Assembly: GCA_016713825.1 (NCBI GenBank) | Contig: JADJOJ010000007.1 | Span: 124,001-188,000, forward strand | Direction of reading: 5' to 3' | DNA: 64,000 nt | Source of the DNA: Candidatus Leptofilum gracile | Lineage (GTDB): Bacteria > Chloroflexota > Anaerolineae > Promineifilales > Promineifilaceae | In this document: positions 47,352 through 56,942 of the stretch, piece by piece | How positions within the stretch are numbered: position 1 is the stretch's first letter | Layout of the letters: each line of letters starts with the position of its first letter | Position numbers and translations under genes: made by a program | Notes under the pieces: model-generated | Told to the model about the DNA's origin: nothing | Databases searched by the model: none | The model's input: the letters and a program-made list of their open reading frames with translations, nothing else

Positions 47352-48269
47352 TCATGGATTGCGCTCTTGGTTGGACAGCATGGTCAGGTGGGTCTGGTAG
47401 GCGCTGAGGGTGCGCTGTTGGTGGGCCTGGGAATGACCTTTGCAGATAACGGCCGTAAAACAACTTTCCCCCGATCGCTTTTGCGTTTGTGTTAGCCGGG
47501 CAATTTTACGCGCTTGTTCCCACCGCTCCAACCGGCTGCCCAACGGCGTCCGCAAGGGCAGTTCCGCCAGCTTTTGCCCCCACAACGCCGAGCGACCAGC
47601 CGTGGGCGTTGCCTGGGGTGGGCCGTCGGCATTGGGCAAAAAGCAGGCCACCCAGCTGTTTTGCGCCCGCAGCTGCTGGTAAACCGGATAGCCAGACAAA
47701 GGCACCATCTGCGCCAGCTCGCGGGCGGTGTAGAGTGAGTGCTCCGGCAAAGCCAGCGCAGATTCCGCCACAAAGTAGTTGGGGCAGAGCGCCACGCCGC
47801 GCCGCGCCGCCAGCCGCACCACGCCAATGACCAACGCGCGGGCCAGCCACAAACGGCCGTTTTCCGTCACAATAAAATAATCAATGTCCGCCTCAGCCGC
47901 CACGTTGCTCATCGCCAGGGAACCGGTGACGGCCACCAGGCGCACAAAGGGCAGCCGGGCGATGAGTGCGCCATAGCGCCGGGCGGCGCTCCACAGCCGC
48001 TGCGCCTGCCGCTGGCGCTGCTGGCGCATGGCAAACACCGCCGCCCGCCCCGGCAAGCTGTAAAAACCGTCCTGGTAGAGGAGCTGCCCGGCCAGCAGCG
48101 GGTCTTGCGCCAGGGCGTGGGTTACGGCGTCCAGGCTGGCGGGCACGCCCTCCAGGTAGCGATGAATCTCAACGGCCGTTAACGGATAATCAAACAGATC
48201 GACGTAAGCCAGCGTACGCCAGATCGCCTGCGCCAGTTCCAACTGGGTGTGGGACGTGAAGTTGTTCAT
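47352..48269 (-). CDS. Nucleotidyltransferase-fold protein of unknown function
   Basis: 305 residues. FVRLVAVTGSLAMSNVAAEA followed by DIDYFIV is the G-S plus D-x-D motif of polymerase-beta-type nucleotidyltransferases; a helical N-terminal region (WRTLAYVDLFDYPLTAVEIH) and a basic C-terminus flank it. Proteins of this type occur in polysaccharide loci of Chloroflexota and others, but I know no assigned reaction. ATG 48269 overlaps the ligase stop (ATGA). The C-terminal tail after RKIARL is low-complexity and may reflect a late frame error. Confidence 0.65.
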   Translation of the reverse strand: MNNFTSHTQLELAQAIWRTLAYVDLFDYPLTAVEIHRYLEGVPASLDAVTHALAQDPLLAGQLLYQDGFYSLPGRAAVFAMRQQRQRQAQRLWSAARRYGALIARLPFVRLVAVTGSLAMSNVAAEADIDYFIVTENGRLWLARALVIGVVRLAARRGVALCPNYFVAESALALPEHSLYTARELAQMVPLSGYPVYQQLRAQNSWVACFLPNADGPPQATPTAGRSALWGQKLAELPLRTPLGSRLERWEQARKIARLTQTQKRSGESCFTAVICKGHSQAHQQRTLSAYQTHLTMLSNQERNP

Positions 48270-49531
48270 ACCGCGCCTCCTTGCCACTGCGCGGCGGCGA
48301 TGCCCCACAGCACGGCCCCTTTGGGCAAAAAGAGCGTCGGTTCGGGATGCACCAGGGCCATCACGATCAGCGCCAGCCAGACGGCCGTTGCCCCTCGATG
48401 TGCCGAAGAACGGCCGTACCGCCCCAGCGGCCACAGCCAAAACGCCAGCCACAAAACCAGCCCCAGCAAACCCAGCTCCGCCGCCACCAGCAGGGGCACG
48501 TTGTGTACCGTCACCGCCGCCGAATCAATTTCCTGTGCGGCTGCCAGATAGTGACCGGGACCGGTGCCGAGGAACGGCCGTTCGCCCACCAGTTGCAGGG
48601 CAATGCCCCAATCCCGCTGCCGCTCCCACAGCGAACGGCTCTCCAGCGGCGAATCCAGCGCCACCAACCGGCTGGCCAGCACGTCGCCATAGAGCAGGGC
48701 AAACAGGAGCAAGCCCGCAGCAAAAAGGGCCAGCGGCAGGGCAAACTCGCGCCAGGATCGGGCAGCGGCCGCACCACGCGGCCAGGCCAGCACCAGCCCG
48801 CCCACGCCCAGCGCCAGCCAGGCGGAGCGGGACAAACTGACCAGCAGCCCGGCAATTCCCGCCGCCAGCGCCAGCCAAAAGAGCCCGCGCCACAGCCCCT
48901 CTTTGGCCCGCGCCTGCTGCGGCCAGACCAGTAAAATGAGGCTGGTGAGCAGCAGGCCCAGCTGGTTGGGATGGCTGTTGAGGCCATACGCCCGCAGCCA
49001 GTTCTGCCCGTCACGCTGGGCGACGCTGGTGCCTTCCACCAGCAAATCGAGCGTCGGTTCGCCCAGCCAGGCCAGCCCCAACTCGCGCTGTAGCAAAAAC
49101 TGAGCCACGGCCACACCGCTTTGCACCAGCAAAACAACGGCCAGCACGCGCCACAGCCACGCCGCCTGCCAGCGCGGCTGGTTGACCAAAAAGAGATAGA
49201 CAAACCAGACCAGGGCCAGCATCGCTGCCAGGTGCGCCGTCGCCGGGGTGAGGCGCAGCAAAGTCAGCAGGGAGATGGCGGCCAGGGGGAGGGTAACGGC
49301 CGTTTCCCCCCACCCAAACCGCGCCGGACGATCGCCCAACCACCAGCCAGCAGCCACCACAACCGGCAGCAGCGCCAGCACGCCAATTTGCCAGCTCTGG
49401 CCGGAAACGGCCGTTGGCAGCGGCAGCGCCAGCCAGGTGAATGGCCCGCCGTTTGCGGCGGCGTGGCTGGCCAGCAGCAGGAACAGCAGCAGCCCAAACA
49501 AACTTTGGCTCAGAATGCGCCACCGGCTCAT
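48266..49531 (-). CDS. O-antigen ligase/polymerase-like membrane protein
   Basis: 421 residues, about eleven membrane segments and a large outer loop. RAYGLNSHPNQLGLLLTSLI and LLVSLSRSAWLALGVGGLV, then LVGERPFLGTGPGHYLAA after the loop, are the Wzy/WaaL family signatures (SRSAW and the Pro-Gly-x-Gly-Pro region). It would polymerise or ligate lipid-linked glycan on the outer face of the membrane. ATGA overlaps at both ends tie it to the glycosyltransferase upstream and the nucleotidyltransferase-like gene downstream. Confidence 0.85.
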   Translation of the reverse strand: MSRWRILSQSLFGLLLFLLLASHAAANGGPFTWLALPLPTAVSGQSWQIGVLALLPVVVAAGWWLGDRPARFGWGETAVTLPLAAISLLTLLRLTPATAHLAAMLALVWFVYLFLVNQPRWQAAWLWRVLAVVLLVQSGVAVAQFLLQRELGLAWLGEPTLDLLVEGTSVAQRDGQNWLRAYGLNSHPNQLGLLLTSLILLVWPQQARAKEGLWRGLFWLALAAGIAGLLVSLSRSAWLALGVGGLVLAWPRGAAAARSWREFALPLALFAAGLLLFALLYGDVLASRLVALDSPLESRSLWERQRDWGIALQLVGERPFLGTGPGHYLAAAQEIDSAAVTVHNVPLLVAAELGLLGLVLWLAFWLWPLGRYGRSSAHRGATAVWLALIVMALVHPEPTLFLPKGAVLWGIAAAQWQGGAV

Positions 49532-50652
49532 GGCTGGCTCCCGTTGAGGACGTTTTGGTAGACAACGGCCGTTTCCCGCGCCGTCCGTTCCCAGGAATAG
49601 TGCTGCACTCGCAGCAGCCCCCGCTGGCGTAAACAGTCGCGCAGGTCGCCGTCCTGGAGCAGCGTGGCCAGCCCGTCGGCAATCGCCTCTGCGGCGTGCG
49701 GATCCACCAACAGGGCCGCCTCGCCGCAAATTTCGGCCATCGCCGAATCCTGGCTGGTGAGGACGGGCGTGCCGCAGGCCATCGCCTCCAGCGGCGGCAG
49801 GCCAAACCCTTCGTACAGCGAGGGAAAGGCAAACACCGTCGCCAGCGAGTAGAGGCCGGGCAAATCTTCCTGGGGCACGTAGCCCAAATTTTGCACCATG
49901 TCTTTCACACCCAATGTCTCGATTTCCTGCTCCAGCGAGCCGTTGACCAGCCAGCCGTTGGGGCCAACCAGCACCAATCGGGCCGCACAGCCGCGCCGCC
50001 GCAGTTCGGCCACCGCCTGGATCAACCGACTAAGGTTCTTCCGCGGTTCGATGGTGCCCACAAAAAGAATAAATTTCTCTGGCAGATTGTAGCGCAGGCG
50101 CAGCTGTTGGCGCTGAATCGGATCGACCAACGGCCGAAAATTGTCCGGCGCAGCTTCGTGGATGACGTGAATTTTCTCGGCGGGCAGCTGCAAGACGCGG
50201 ATCAAATCCTGGCGGGCGTGGTGGGAAACGGTGATAACGGCCGTTGCTCGCCGCGCCACGTGCGGCAGCAGCAGGCGCAGCGCCAGCAGGCGGCTGGTGG
50301 GGTGGGTGTGGCTGTGCAAAAAGAGCGACGCATCGTGAATGGTGATAATCGACGGGCAGCTCAGGCAAAAGGGGGCGGTGTTGTTGGGAAAATGGCACAG
50401 GTGCGGCTCCATTTGCCGGATGATGCGTGGCAGGATGAGCTGCATCCAGACAAAGCGGCTCATGAACTGCCGGGCAATGGGGCGCGCTCGCGCCAGTTCA
50501 CCCTCCAGCCGGGCCAGCGGGTAATTGCTAAAGAGCAAATATTCCCACTCTGGATATTGTTTAACCAGCTGGGCCAGCAGGCGGCCGGTGTAATGCCCTA
50601 CGCCGGAGCGCTGGCCCAAAAGCGGTGTGCCGTCAAAACCAATGCGCATCAA
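49528..50652 (-). CDS. Glycosyltransferase family 4
   Basis: 374 residues, complete. GT-B fold: IGFDGTPLLGQRSGVGHYTG (acceptor half start), FILFVGTIEPRKNLSRLIQA (donor half start), FPSLYEGFGLPPLEAMACGT (E-x7-E). Resembles mannosyl/rhamnosyl transferases of exopolysaccharide loci (WbaZ/RfaB type). Two start codons are adjacent (50652, 50649). It is followed by the ligase with an ATGA overlap. Donor sugar unknown. Confidence 0.93.
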   Translation of the reverse strand: MMRIGFDGTPLLGQRSGVGHYTGRLLAQLVKQYPEWEYLLFSNYPLARLEGELARARPIARQFMSRFVWMQLILPRIIRQMEPHLCHFPNNTAPFCLSCPSIITIHDASLFLHSHTHPTSRLLALRLLLPHVARRATAVITVSHHARQDLIRVLQLPAEKIHVIHEAAPDNFRPLVDPIQRQQLRLRYNLPEKFILFVGTIEPRKNLSRLIQAVAELRRRGCAARLVLVGPNGWLVNGSLEQEIETLGVKDMVQNLGYVPQEDLPGLYSLATVFAFPSLYEGFGLPPLEAMACGTPVLTSQDSAMAEICGEAALLVDPHAAEAIADGLATLLQDGDLRDCLRQRGLLRVQHYSWERTARETAVVYQNVLNGSQP

Positions 50653-50715
50653 AGCTCCTCTAAGAATTGGCCGCAGATTACGCGGATGAACGCGGATTAA
50701 ATCTGTGGATTTTCA

Positions 50716-50839
50716 TGGCTCTTTGGGAATTCAGGGGGTTTACAGCCCGTGATGCGTGAAACGTGAAACGTGACCAGAGAGGCATCACGTTTCACGCATC
50801 ACGTTTCACGCCAGACCCCACGAAATCCTGAAGACCCAT
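50716..50839. repeat. Heptad-repeat hairpin element, copy 2 (inverted, 4 heptads)
   Basis: This is the reverse complement of the element at 35489, with the same flanks (TGGCTCTTTGGGAATTCAGG; ...CCACGAAATCCTGAAGACCC) and central loop (ccagagagg), but with four heptads instead of fourteen. It fills the gap between two glycan genes. Confidence 0.85.
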
Positions 50840-50841
50840 TT

Positions 50842-52527
50842 TCATTCATGGTGTTGAGCCTGCCACCAACAGCCCACCAGCAGCCAAAAAAGCAGCCCGG
50901 TGCTGTTGAACAACAGGAAAAAATCGACCAGGCCGTGGCTTAAAAAGGCCAACAGGCTGGCCAAAATGGCCACCTGCCACGGATCGACCGGGCGTTGGCG
51001 CAGCTGCGACCAGGCCACACGGCCTTCCCAGGCCAGCCAGGCAAAAAAGGGCAGCGCCGCCAGCAGCCCGCCGCCGACCAGAAATTCCAAATACCAGTTG
51101 TTGGTGTGGATGGTGTCGTTCCACGAATCGGCCTGGAGCAAACGGCCGTAAACCAGCCGAAAATTATCCAGGCCAATGCCCAGGAACGGCCGTTCCCCAA
51201 TCAGCTGCACCGCCAGCGGCCAGAGCGTGCTGCGGTCCGGGATGGGCAGCTGGTAGGCCCAGGCGGGAACGGCCGTTTCCCATTCCGGCGCAGGTTGGTC
51301 AGCCCCCGGGCGCACCGTCACCTGGCTGGTGGCAAAGACGTTGCTCTTCTCGCCAAACCAGGTGATTTGCTCCTGCACCACGTCCCACACCAGGGTGTAT
51401 TCACCCGGCTCCGACGGCGCGCGCAGCGGCACTTCCTGGGAAACTGTTTGGCCAGGCCGCACCGGCGGCTCAAACGGCCAGCGCGGTTCTGCCAGCTGGA
51501 GGCCGCTCTCGGCCTGAATCCAGCGTGCGCCCAGGTTGATGGGCGGCTGGCGTTGGCTGTGCCACACCAGCGCCCCGTGGTTGGTGACGGTGATCGGCAC
51601 GGGTCGCGTCTCGTTGGCAACCAGGCTGAGCGTGGGCGGCACCTGCCATTCGGCCAGGTACCAGCCGCTGTCTCCCTCGCTGCCCAGCCGCAGGCGGAAC
51701 GCTTCGCTGACGCCGGAATTGAAGGCAAACAGCAGGCCCACCAACCCCACCAGCCCCAGCCAGGGGCGAACGAGCGGCTGCCGCCAGCCCAACAACAGGG
51801 TCATGAGCCCGGCCACCCCGCCAATCGTCAGGAAGCTGGCCCGGCTGAGGGTGAGGAAGCTGGCCTGGAGCAGGAGCAGCAGCAGGAGGAAGTTGAGGAG
51901 GAGGACGGCCGTTCTTCCCACCCGCCGCCACCACAGCCAGCCCGCCACCAGCAGCAGCGGCACGGTTGCTTCCAACATCATGGCGGCGTGGTTGGCGTAA
52001 TCCAGCGGCCCGGTCAGCCGCAGGTACGCCCCGGCGACGGTGACACCCGCGCGGAACGGCAGCAGCCAGGCCAATTCCCGCCCCAGCCACAGCTCCGCCA
52101 GGCCGATGACGGCCACCAGCAGCCCGGCGGCCACCATCGCCCACACCAGCCGGGTGCGCTGCGCCCCATCTGCGGCCAACACCGGCACCGCCAGCGCCAG
52201 GCCGATGCCGCTGAGCAGGCGCAGGCTGGCTTTGAGGGCATTGCCGTTGTGCTCCGGGGCGAGGACGGCCGTTACCACAAACAGCCCCCCCGCCAGCAGC
52301 AGCACAAGCCAGCCGCGATGCGGCAGGGGGTTGAACGGCCGTTCCTGCCACCAGACCAGCCCGGCAATCAGCAAGATCGCCGCCAGCACCAGCTCCACGT
52401 TGGTAACGGCCAGCGGCCCCAGGCGCAGCAGCGGCGCATCCAGCTCGAAGGGCAGGCTGATAGCCAGCAGCAAGAGCAGCCAAAATCCAACCTGGCGCAG
52501 CGTGGGCGAAGATTTGGGGAGGGTCAT
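50842..52527 (-). CDS. O-antigen ligase-like protein with an inserted Ig-like domain
   Basis: 561 residues. Eleven or so membrane segments with Wzy/WaaL marks (LTGPLDYANHAAMMLEATVP, ASFLTLSRASFLTIGG, LIGERPFLGIGLDNFRLVYG). Between residues ~285 and ~405 the outer loop is replaced by a beta-sandwich (LVANETRPVPITVTNHGALV, PSEPGEYTLVWDVVQEQITW). Such insertions may bind the glycan acceptor outside the cell. ATG 52527 is chosen by its ATGA overlap with the flippase; the longer frame from 53229 is antisense-like. It would ligate or polymerise the product of the cluster. Confidence 0.87.
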   Translation of the reverse strand: MTLPKSSPTLRQVGFWLLLLLAISLPFELDAPLLRLGPLAVTNVELVLAAILLIAGLVWWQERPFNPLPHRGWLVLLLAGGLFVVTAVLAPEHNGNALKASLRLLSGIGLALAVPVLAADGAQRTRLVWAMVAAGLLVAVIGLAELWLGRELAWLLPFRAGVTVAGAYLRLTGPLDYANHAAMMLEATVPLLLVAGWLWWRRVGRTAVLLLNFLLLLLLLQASFLTLSRASFLTIGGVAGLMTLLLGWRQPLVRPWLGLVGLVGLLFAFNSGVSEAFRLRLGSEGDSGWYLAEWQVPPTLSLVANETRPVPITVTNHGALVWHSQRQPPINLGARWIQAESGLQLAEPRWPFEPPVRPGQTVSQEVPLRAPSEPGEYTLVWDVVQEQITWFGEKSNVFATSQVTVRPGADQPAPEWETAVPAWAYQLPIPDRSTLWPLAVQLIGERPFLGIGLDNFRLVYGRLLQADSWNDTIHTNNWYLEFLVGGGLLAALPFFAWLAWEGRVAWSQLRQRPVDPWQVAILASLLAFLSHGLVDFFLLFNSTGLLFWLLVGCWWQAQHHE

Positions 52528-53790
52528 ACGGCCGTCTCCCACAATATCGGCTGGCGCAACGCCCACAGGCAGCCCAGCAGCAGCACACTCTCCACCAGCA
52601 AAACCGAAAGCGCAGGCCCCACCACCCCCAGGCGAGGAATGAGAATCCAGCAAAACAGGGCATGGAGAGAGAGGGTAACGGCCGTTAACCCAGTCAACAG
52701 GCGCTGCTGCCCCCGCGCCACCAAATAATGGGTGAGGCTGTAGTTGAGGTAAACGGGCAAAACGGTTAAGCCCAGCAGGCGCAAAACGGGCACGCTGGCG
52801 GCAAAGTCCGCCCCATAGAGCCAGGGCACCAGCCAGGGGGCGCTCAGCCAGAAGAGCAGTGTTACGGTGCCGCCCGCCAGAGCAAGCAGCAGGCTGGTTT
52901 GCCAGCCCAACTGCCTGGCGCGAGTACCATCTTGAGACAGCGCCAGCGAAAACGCCGGGAAAACGGCCGCCAGCAAGGAAGCGGGCAGCAGCTGCGTCGG
53001 CTCCACCAGCCGCCAGGCGGCGCTGTAGTGGGCCACCGCCTCCGCGCCGCGCCACACCTCTAGCAGCAAAGCCGCCAGGCGGGTGTAAGCGATGGAAAGA
53101 AAATGGAGAGGCCGAGCGGCCACGCCTGCTGCAAAAGATGGTGGGAAACGGCCGTTCGCGGCAGCGCGTTGGGCCACAGTTGGCCGATGTGGCTGATCCA
53201 GCCCGCCCGCCGCAGGTGCCACAGGGCAAAGGCTAAACCGCTGACCATGACGGCCAAACTCACCAGGGCCAACTCCAGCAGCTGCCCGTTTTGCCAGAGG
53301 ATGATGGTGCCAAAAACGGCCGTGCCCAGCCGCACCCAGATCAACAGCTGCGCCTCAACCGCCAACCGCTGCTGGCCACGAAAAATATAGGCCACCAGCT
53401 CCACAAACGTTTGCAGAAGCAGCGTCAGCCCCAGCAGGAACAGCACCAGTCCGTTAACCCCTTGCCCAATCGCGGCCAACGCCAGCAAGAGCAAAACGGG
53501 CAGGCTCAGCCACAGCTTCAAATGGAAGGTGGCCAGCACCTGCGGTCGCGCCGCGCTGCCCAATCTGGCAACTTCGCGCGATAAAAGAAGCTGTAGGCCA
53601 AAATCGGCTAACTGCACGAGGATAAAGCCAATGGCCAGAGCGTAGTTGTAGCGGCCAAAATCGGCCGTGCTGAGCTGACGCGCCGCCCACAAAAGCAGCA
53701 AAACGTGGCCGCCCGCCCGCCAATTTCTGCGCCCAGCTTGAGCAAGGTGTTTATTTTCAATTGTTTATCGAAGAGCGGGAACGTTCTCAT
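52524..53790 (-). CDS. Polysaccharide flippase, Wzx/MATE-like (two frame breaks)
   Basis: About 422 residues after restoring one T (plus-strand A) in the A4 tracts at 53100-53103 and 53700-53703. The N-terminus INTLLKLGAEIGGRAA joins LLLLWAARQLSTADFGRYNY, then LSIAYTRLAALLLEV. Twelve to fourteen membrane segments and the GRYNYALAIGF and LAFALW signatures place it in the Wzx/oligosaccharide flippase family, which moves lipid-linked oligosaccharide across the membrane. It heads the cluster on the minus strand. ATG 53790 is the first in-frame start. Confidence 0.82.
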
Positions 53791-53931
53791 ACACAATGCG
53801 GGTCAATAAAATTTTTGTTGAACCAGGTCATTGTATAAACATACGCAAAGAATGCGGGATTGGATGGCTGGCTACTAAATCTGCAAATGGGCTGTGAGCA
53901 AATCTGGCAAAGCGTTTGTCAGAAATAAAAA

Positions 53932-53968
53932 AAGCCCCACCAGCCAAAGCTGTTGGGGCTTCATTTTT
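53932..53968. terminator. Bidirectional terminator
   Basis: AAAGCCCCAccagccaaagctgtTGGGGCTT, with an A-run before and a T-run after, can stop transcription both ways; on the minus strand it follows the surface-protein gene ending at 53986. Confidence 0.85.
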
Positions 53969-53985
53969 CCCAATTTAGGAAGCAA

Positions 53986-54756
53986 TTAACGAATACTCAC
54001 CGGAATTTCCTGTGACAGCGTGTAGAATGTGCCGCCGCCGTTGAGGCAGTTTTGGTAGCCGTCAAAGCAGACTACCAGGCGAATTGTGTAATCGCCCGTC
54101 TCTGGAATAGCCATCCAGGATGGCCAGCTCAGGCCCTCTGGCGGCATCACATCGTTGTTGCCGCCCCAGTTGTTCTGGTACCAGGCCACAATATCCTGTC
54201 CGTTACGCCGGGGCATAACGCCGATGGTGGAGTAAGGCACACCGGCACCGGATGTATTGCCAATGCGCCACTCATACCAGATTTGCCCACCGGGTGTTAA
54301 GGATGAGCGACCCGGTTGCAGGCTAAAGCTTTGGCCGACCAGGCCATTGGCATTGCTTGGCTGTGGCCCAGCGGGGACGGGGGTGTTGGTGGGTGGCGGT
54401 GGCGTGTTGGTGGCGGGAATACGGGTTGGCGGTACGGCCGTTGGCGGAACGGCCGTTGCCGTGTTCGTGGGCAGGGCTGTTTCTGTGGGGACGGGGGTTA
54501 CCGTAGGCGTGTTGGTGGGCAGGGGCGTGTTGGTGGGCAAAATTTCTACGACCGCTGGCGGCAGCACCGTGGGTGAGGCGGGCAGTTCTGTGGCAGGCAG
54601 CTCCGTGGGCAGATCGGCCACCAGTGCGGCGGTGGGTTCGGGGGCAACGGCCGTTTCCCCACCATCGGTTAGCAACAACACCGCCGCTACAATAATCAAT
54701 ACGACCAATACACCTAAAGCGCCAAACAGCACGGCGCGCAACGTTTTATTATTCAT
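53986..54756 (-). CDS. Membrane-anchored surface protein with Pro/Thr linker and Ig-like C-terminus
   Basis: 256 residues. One N-terminal membrane anchor (AVLFGALGVLVVLIIVAAVL), a Pro/Thr/Ala-rich stalk (about 35-130, repeats such as PTNTPLPTNTPTVTPVP) and a C-terminal beta-sandwich (SFSLQPGRSSLTPGGQIWYE, YTIRLVVCFDGYQNC). The two Cys in CFDGYQNC could bond. Stalked surface proteins of this type are common in Chloroflexota; no catalytic motif is seen. Adhesion or glycan binding is a guess. ACGGCCGT occurs repeatedly in the stalk. Confidence 0.8.
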   Translation of the reverse strand: MNNKTLRAVLFGALGVLVVLIIVAAVLLLTDGGETAVAPEPTAALVADLPTELPATELPASPTVLPPAVVEILPTNTPLPTNTPTVTPVPTETALPTNTATAVPPTAVPPTRIPATNTPPPPTNTPVPAGPQPSNANGLVGQSFSLQPGRSSLTPGGQIWYEWRIGNTSGAGVPYSTIGVMPRRNGQDIVAWYQNNWGGNNDVMPPEGLSWPSWMAIPETGDYTIRLVVCFDGYQNCLNGGGTFYTLSQEIPVSIR

Positions 54757-54987
54757 TTACACTCCTCGCCGCTGTGGGAAGCGGCCGTTTCTAAAAAGGG
54801 TCTATCAGCAGATTGTGGCAAGAAGACTTACGCAGTTGCTCCGGCCACCTCTCAGTCCCGCAGGGCTGCTCTCGTGACCGAGCCGATGGTGGCACGGTGA
54901 GGACACCAGCCACAGCCCTTTAAGTGCGCAACTCTGTGTAACTTGTTTCTGATTACCACAAAAATCTGCGGATTCTTAAAACGCCCT

Positions 54988-56780
54988 CTAGGATTCAGCT
55001 GTCAACTCAGGCGTGCCCGACTCCGCAAAAATGTTGTTGCGAATACCAAAAATATTCTGCGGATCGTTGGCCTGCTTCACATCCTTAATCAGCCTGGCCG
55101 CCGCTGGGGAAATTGTATATTTCATAAAATCCTTGCGAATCTTGCCCACACCATGATGATGCGAGATAGATCCCCCAGCCGCCATAATCGTCTCGCGCAG
55201 GGAATGCTCAATTTCACTAAAAATCTTGTCGGGGTTCTCAACCCCCATTGTAGAAAAACCGTGGGTGAAGTAAATGCAAACCCCCGTGTGGTAAAGCTGC
55301 GTAATGCGCGGCGAAATGTAAGCCCGACCCGGCAGGCCAAACTCCTTATGCTTCTGCTCCACCTGCACCGCCACTGAATCCAGCACCGCCTGCACCTTGT
55401 TCCACGGCACCGTCGTCTCATACGTCTCGCCAATAATGTGGAAATCCGCCAAAAAGTCGCGAATGTAGGCGATGGCATAAGTGAGCATGTAGCCCCGCTG
55501 ACCATTGGTAGAACCACCCGCAATGCCACCATACTTCTTGGCCAACCGATTGATCAACTTCGACTGGTAGGTAACCTCTTCCTGCGTCCCTTCCATCACA
55601 ATGGTTGCGGCACACAGCTCATTGGGGTCAAACTTCTTCACCTTCAGCAAGAAGAATTTCTGAATATCCCCCATGATTGCTTCCCAGCGCGTTGGCTCAC
55701 CCTTCAAAGCGGAGCCAAAGCGGAACTGAATATTGTCTAGCAGGCGAATGCTGGCAGGCAGCGTGCCCGTCTGGGTTAGCTCATACAAAAAGTCGGTGCC
55801 CTGCTTGAACGTGGGGAACACCAGCGAACCATACTTCTTCGCTTCTGGCAGCTTGTGAATCTTAATCACGGCGCTGGTGATGATGCCCAAATTGCCCTCA
55901 CTGCCAAACGCCACCTGCTTCGGATCGATGCCCAGCGATTGGCGCGGCATGGCTGGCCCAGATTCAATCACCCCCTGCGGCGTCACCATCGTCACCGATT
56001 CCACAATGTCTTCGATGTTGCCGTACCGATTTTTCTTCATGCCGCTGGCGTTGGTGGCAATCCAACCGCCCAGGGTAGACAGCTCCAGGCTGTCCGGCTC
56101 GTGGCCGCTGGTGTAGCCCAATCGATCCAACCGCTCTTCCAAATCCTTGCCAGAGATGCCCGCCTGCACGCCTGCCCGGAAATTTTCGTGGTCAATCCAC
56201 AAAATTTTGTCCATGCGGCGCATATCCACCGCCACGATGGAGCGCGTTTCGTTTTCCGGCAGTTGCAAGGCGCAGCTCACGCTGGTGCCGCCGCCGTAGG
56301 GCACCAGGCAAACATCATGCTCCCCTGCCAGCTTGATGATTAGCTCCACATCCTGTTGGCTCTCTGGGAAGATGACCATGTCCACCACGCGATCCAATGC
56401 GCCGTAAAGCACTTTGTACACCTCATCGGCCGTCGTCTGGCCGTGGCTGTGGATCAACCGCTGGCGGTCTTCGGTGGAAACTTTTTCTGGGGAAAGCTGG
56501 CTTTGCACCGCCTGGAAAAAAGCAGCGTTCAGCCGGGCTGGGGGAACTGGTTTATTCTGCACCTCGGGTTTGAGGTTGTCGTAATCAATTTTGATGTCGA
56601 GCATTTCCTCGACAAAGGGCAAAATTCGTGCATCACGGTGCCAGACAGCGCATACCGGCTGCCGGTCACGGTGACCGTTTTATCGGGGTTGAGTTTGAAG
56701 TAGGTGTCGGTGAAGCCCCATTTGTGATCGTAGCGAATATCTTCGCCACTTGAACCTTTATCAAGTGATTTATCTGCCAT
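54988..56780 (-). CDS. Alkyldihydroxyacetonephosphate synthase-like FAD enzyme (one frame break)
   Basis: 597 residues after adding one T at the A4 tract 56621-56624, which joins SGTVMHEF to LPFVEEMLDIKIDYD. The order of motifs follows eukaryotic AGPS: RYDHKWGFTDTYFKLN, CLVPYGGGTSVSCALQLP (FAD pyrophosphate loop), YTSGHEPDSLELSTLGGWIA, SGMKKNRYGNIEDIV, FGSEGNLGIITSAVIKI, PASIRLLDNIQFRFGSALKG, and the late GSISHHHGVGKIRKDF. AGPS swaps the acyl group of acyl-DHAP for a fatty alcohol, the first ether-bond step in ether-lipid synthesis. A D-lactate/glycolate-oxidase-type role is the alternative, but the match to AGPS is stronger. Confidence 0.82.
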
Positions 56781-56807
56781 CTCGCTTTCTCTCTTCCTGT
56801 TTTGAAG

Positions 56808-56864
56808 TTACGCAATTCAGAATGAGACCTGACAGGGTGTATTCAATCTGTCAGGTCTGCGTAA
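56808..56864. repeat. Stem-loop upstream of the AGPS-like gene
   Basis: TTACGCA...AGACCTGACAG pairs with CTGTCAGGTCT-GCGTAA around a 12-nt loop. It sits between the fadJ end (56943) and the AGPS-like start (56780), all on the minus strand; a terminator or processing site. Confidence 0.6.
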
Positions 56865-56942
56865 ATGCTGCTTTTTGGTATACGGCCGTTGCCACAGCCA
56901 CCATGCATTATCAGTCAGATTGACGATCCTGGCAAAATTCAC

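Noticed and set aside
54757..54987. Cobalamin or other riboswitch upstream of the surface-protein gene
   Set aside because: No B12 box or other known aptamer core could be found; the stretch is GC-rich without a clear fold.
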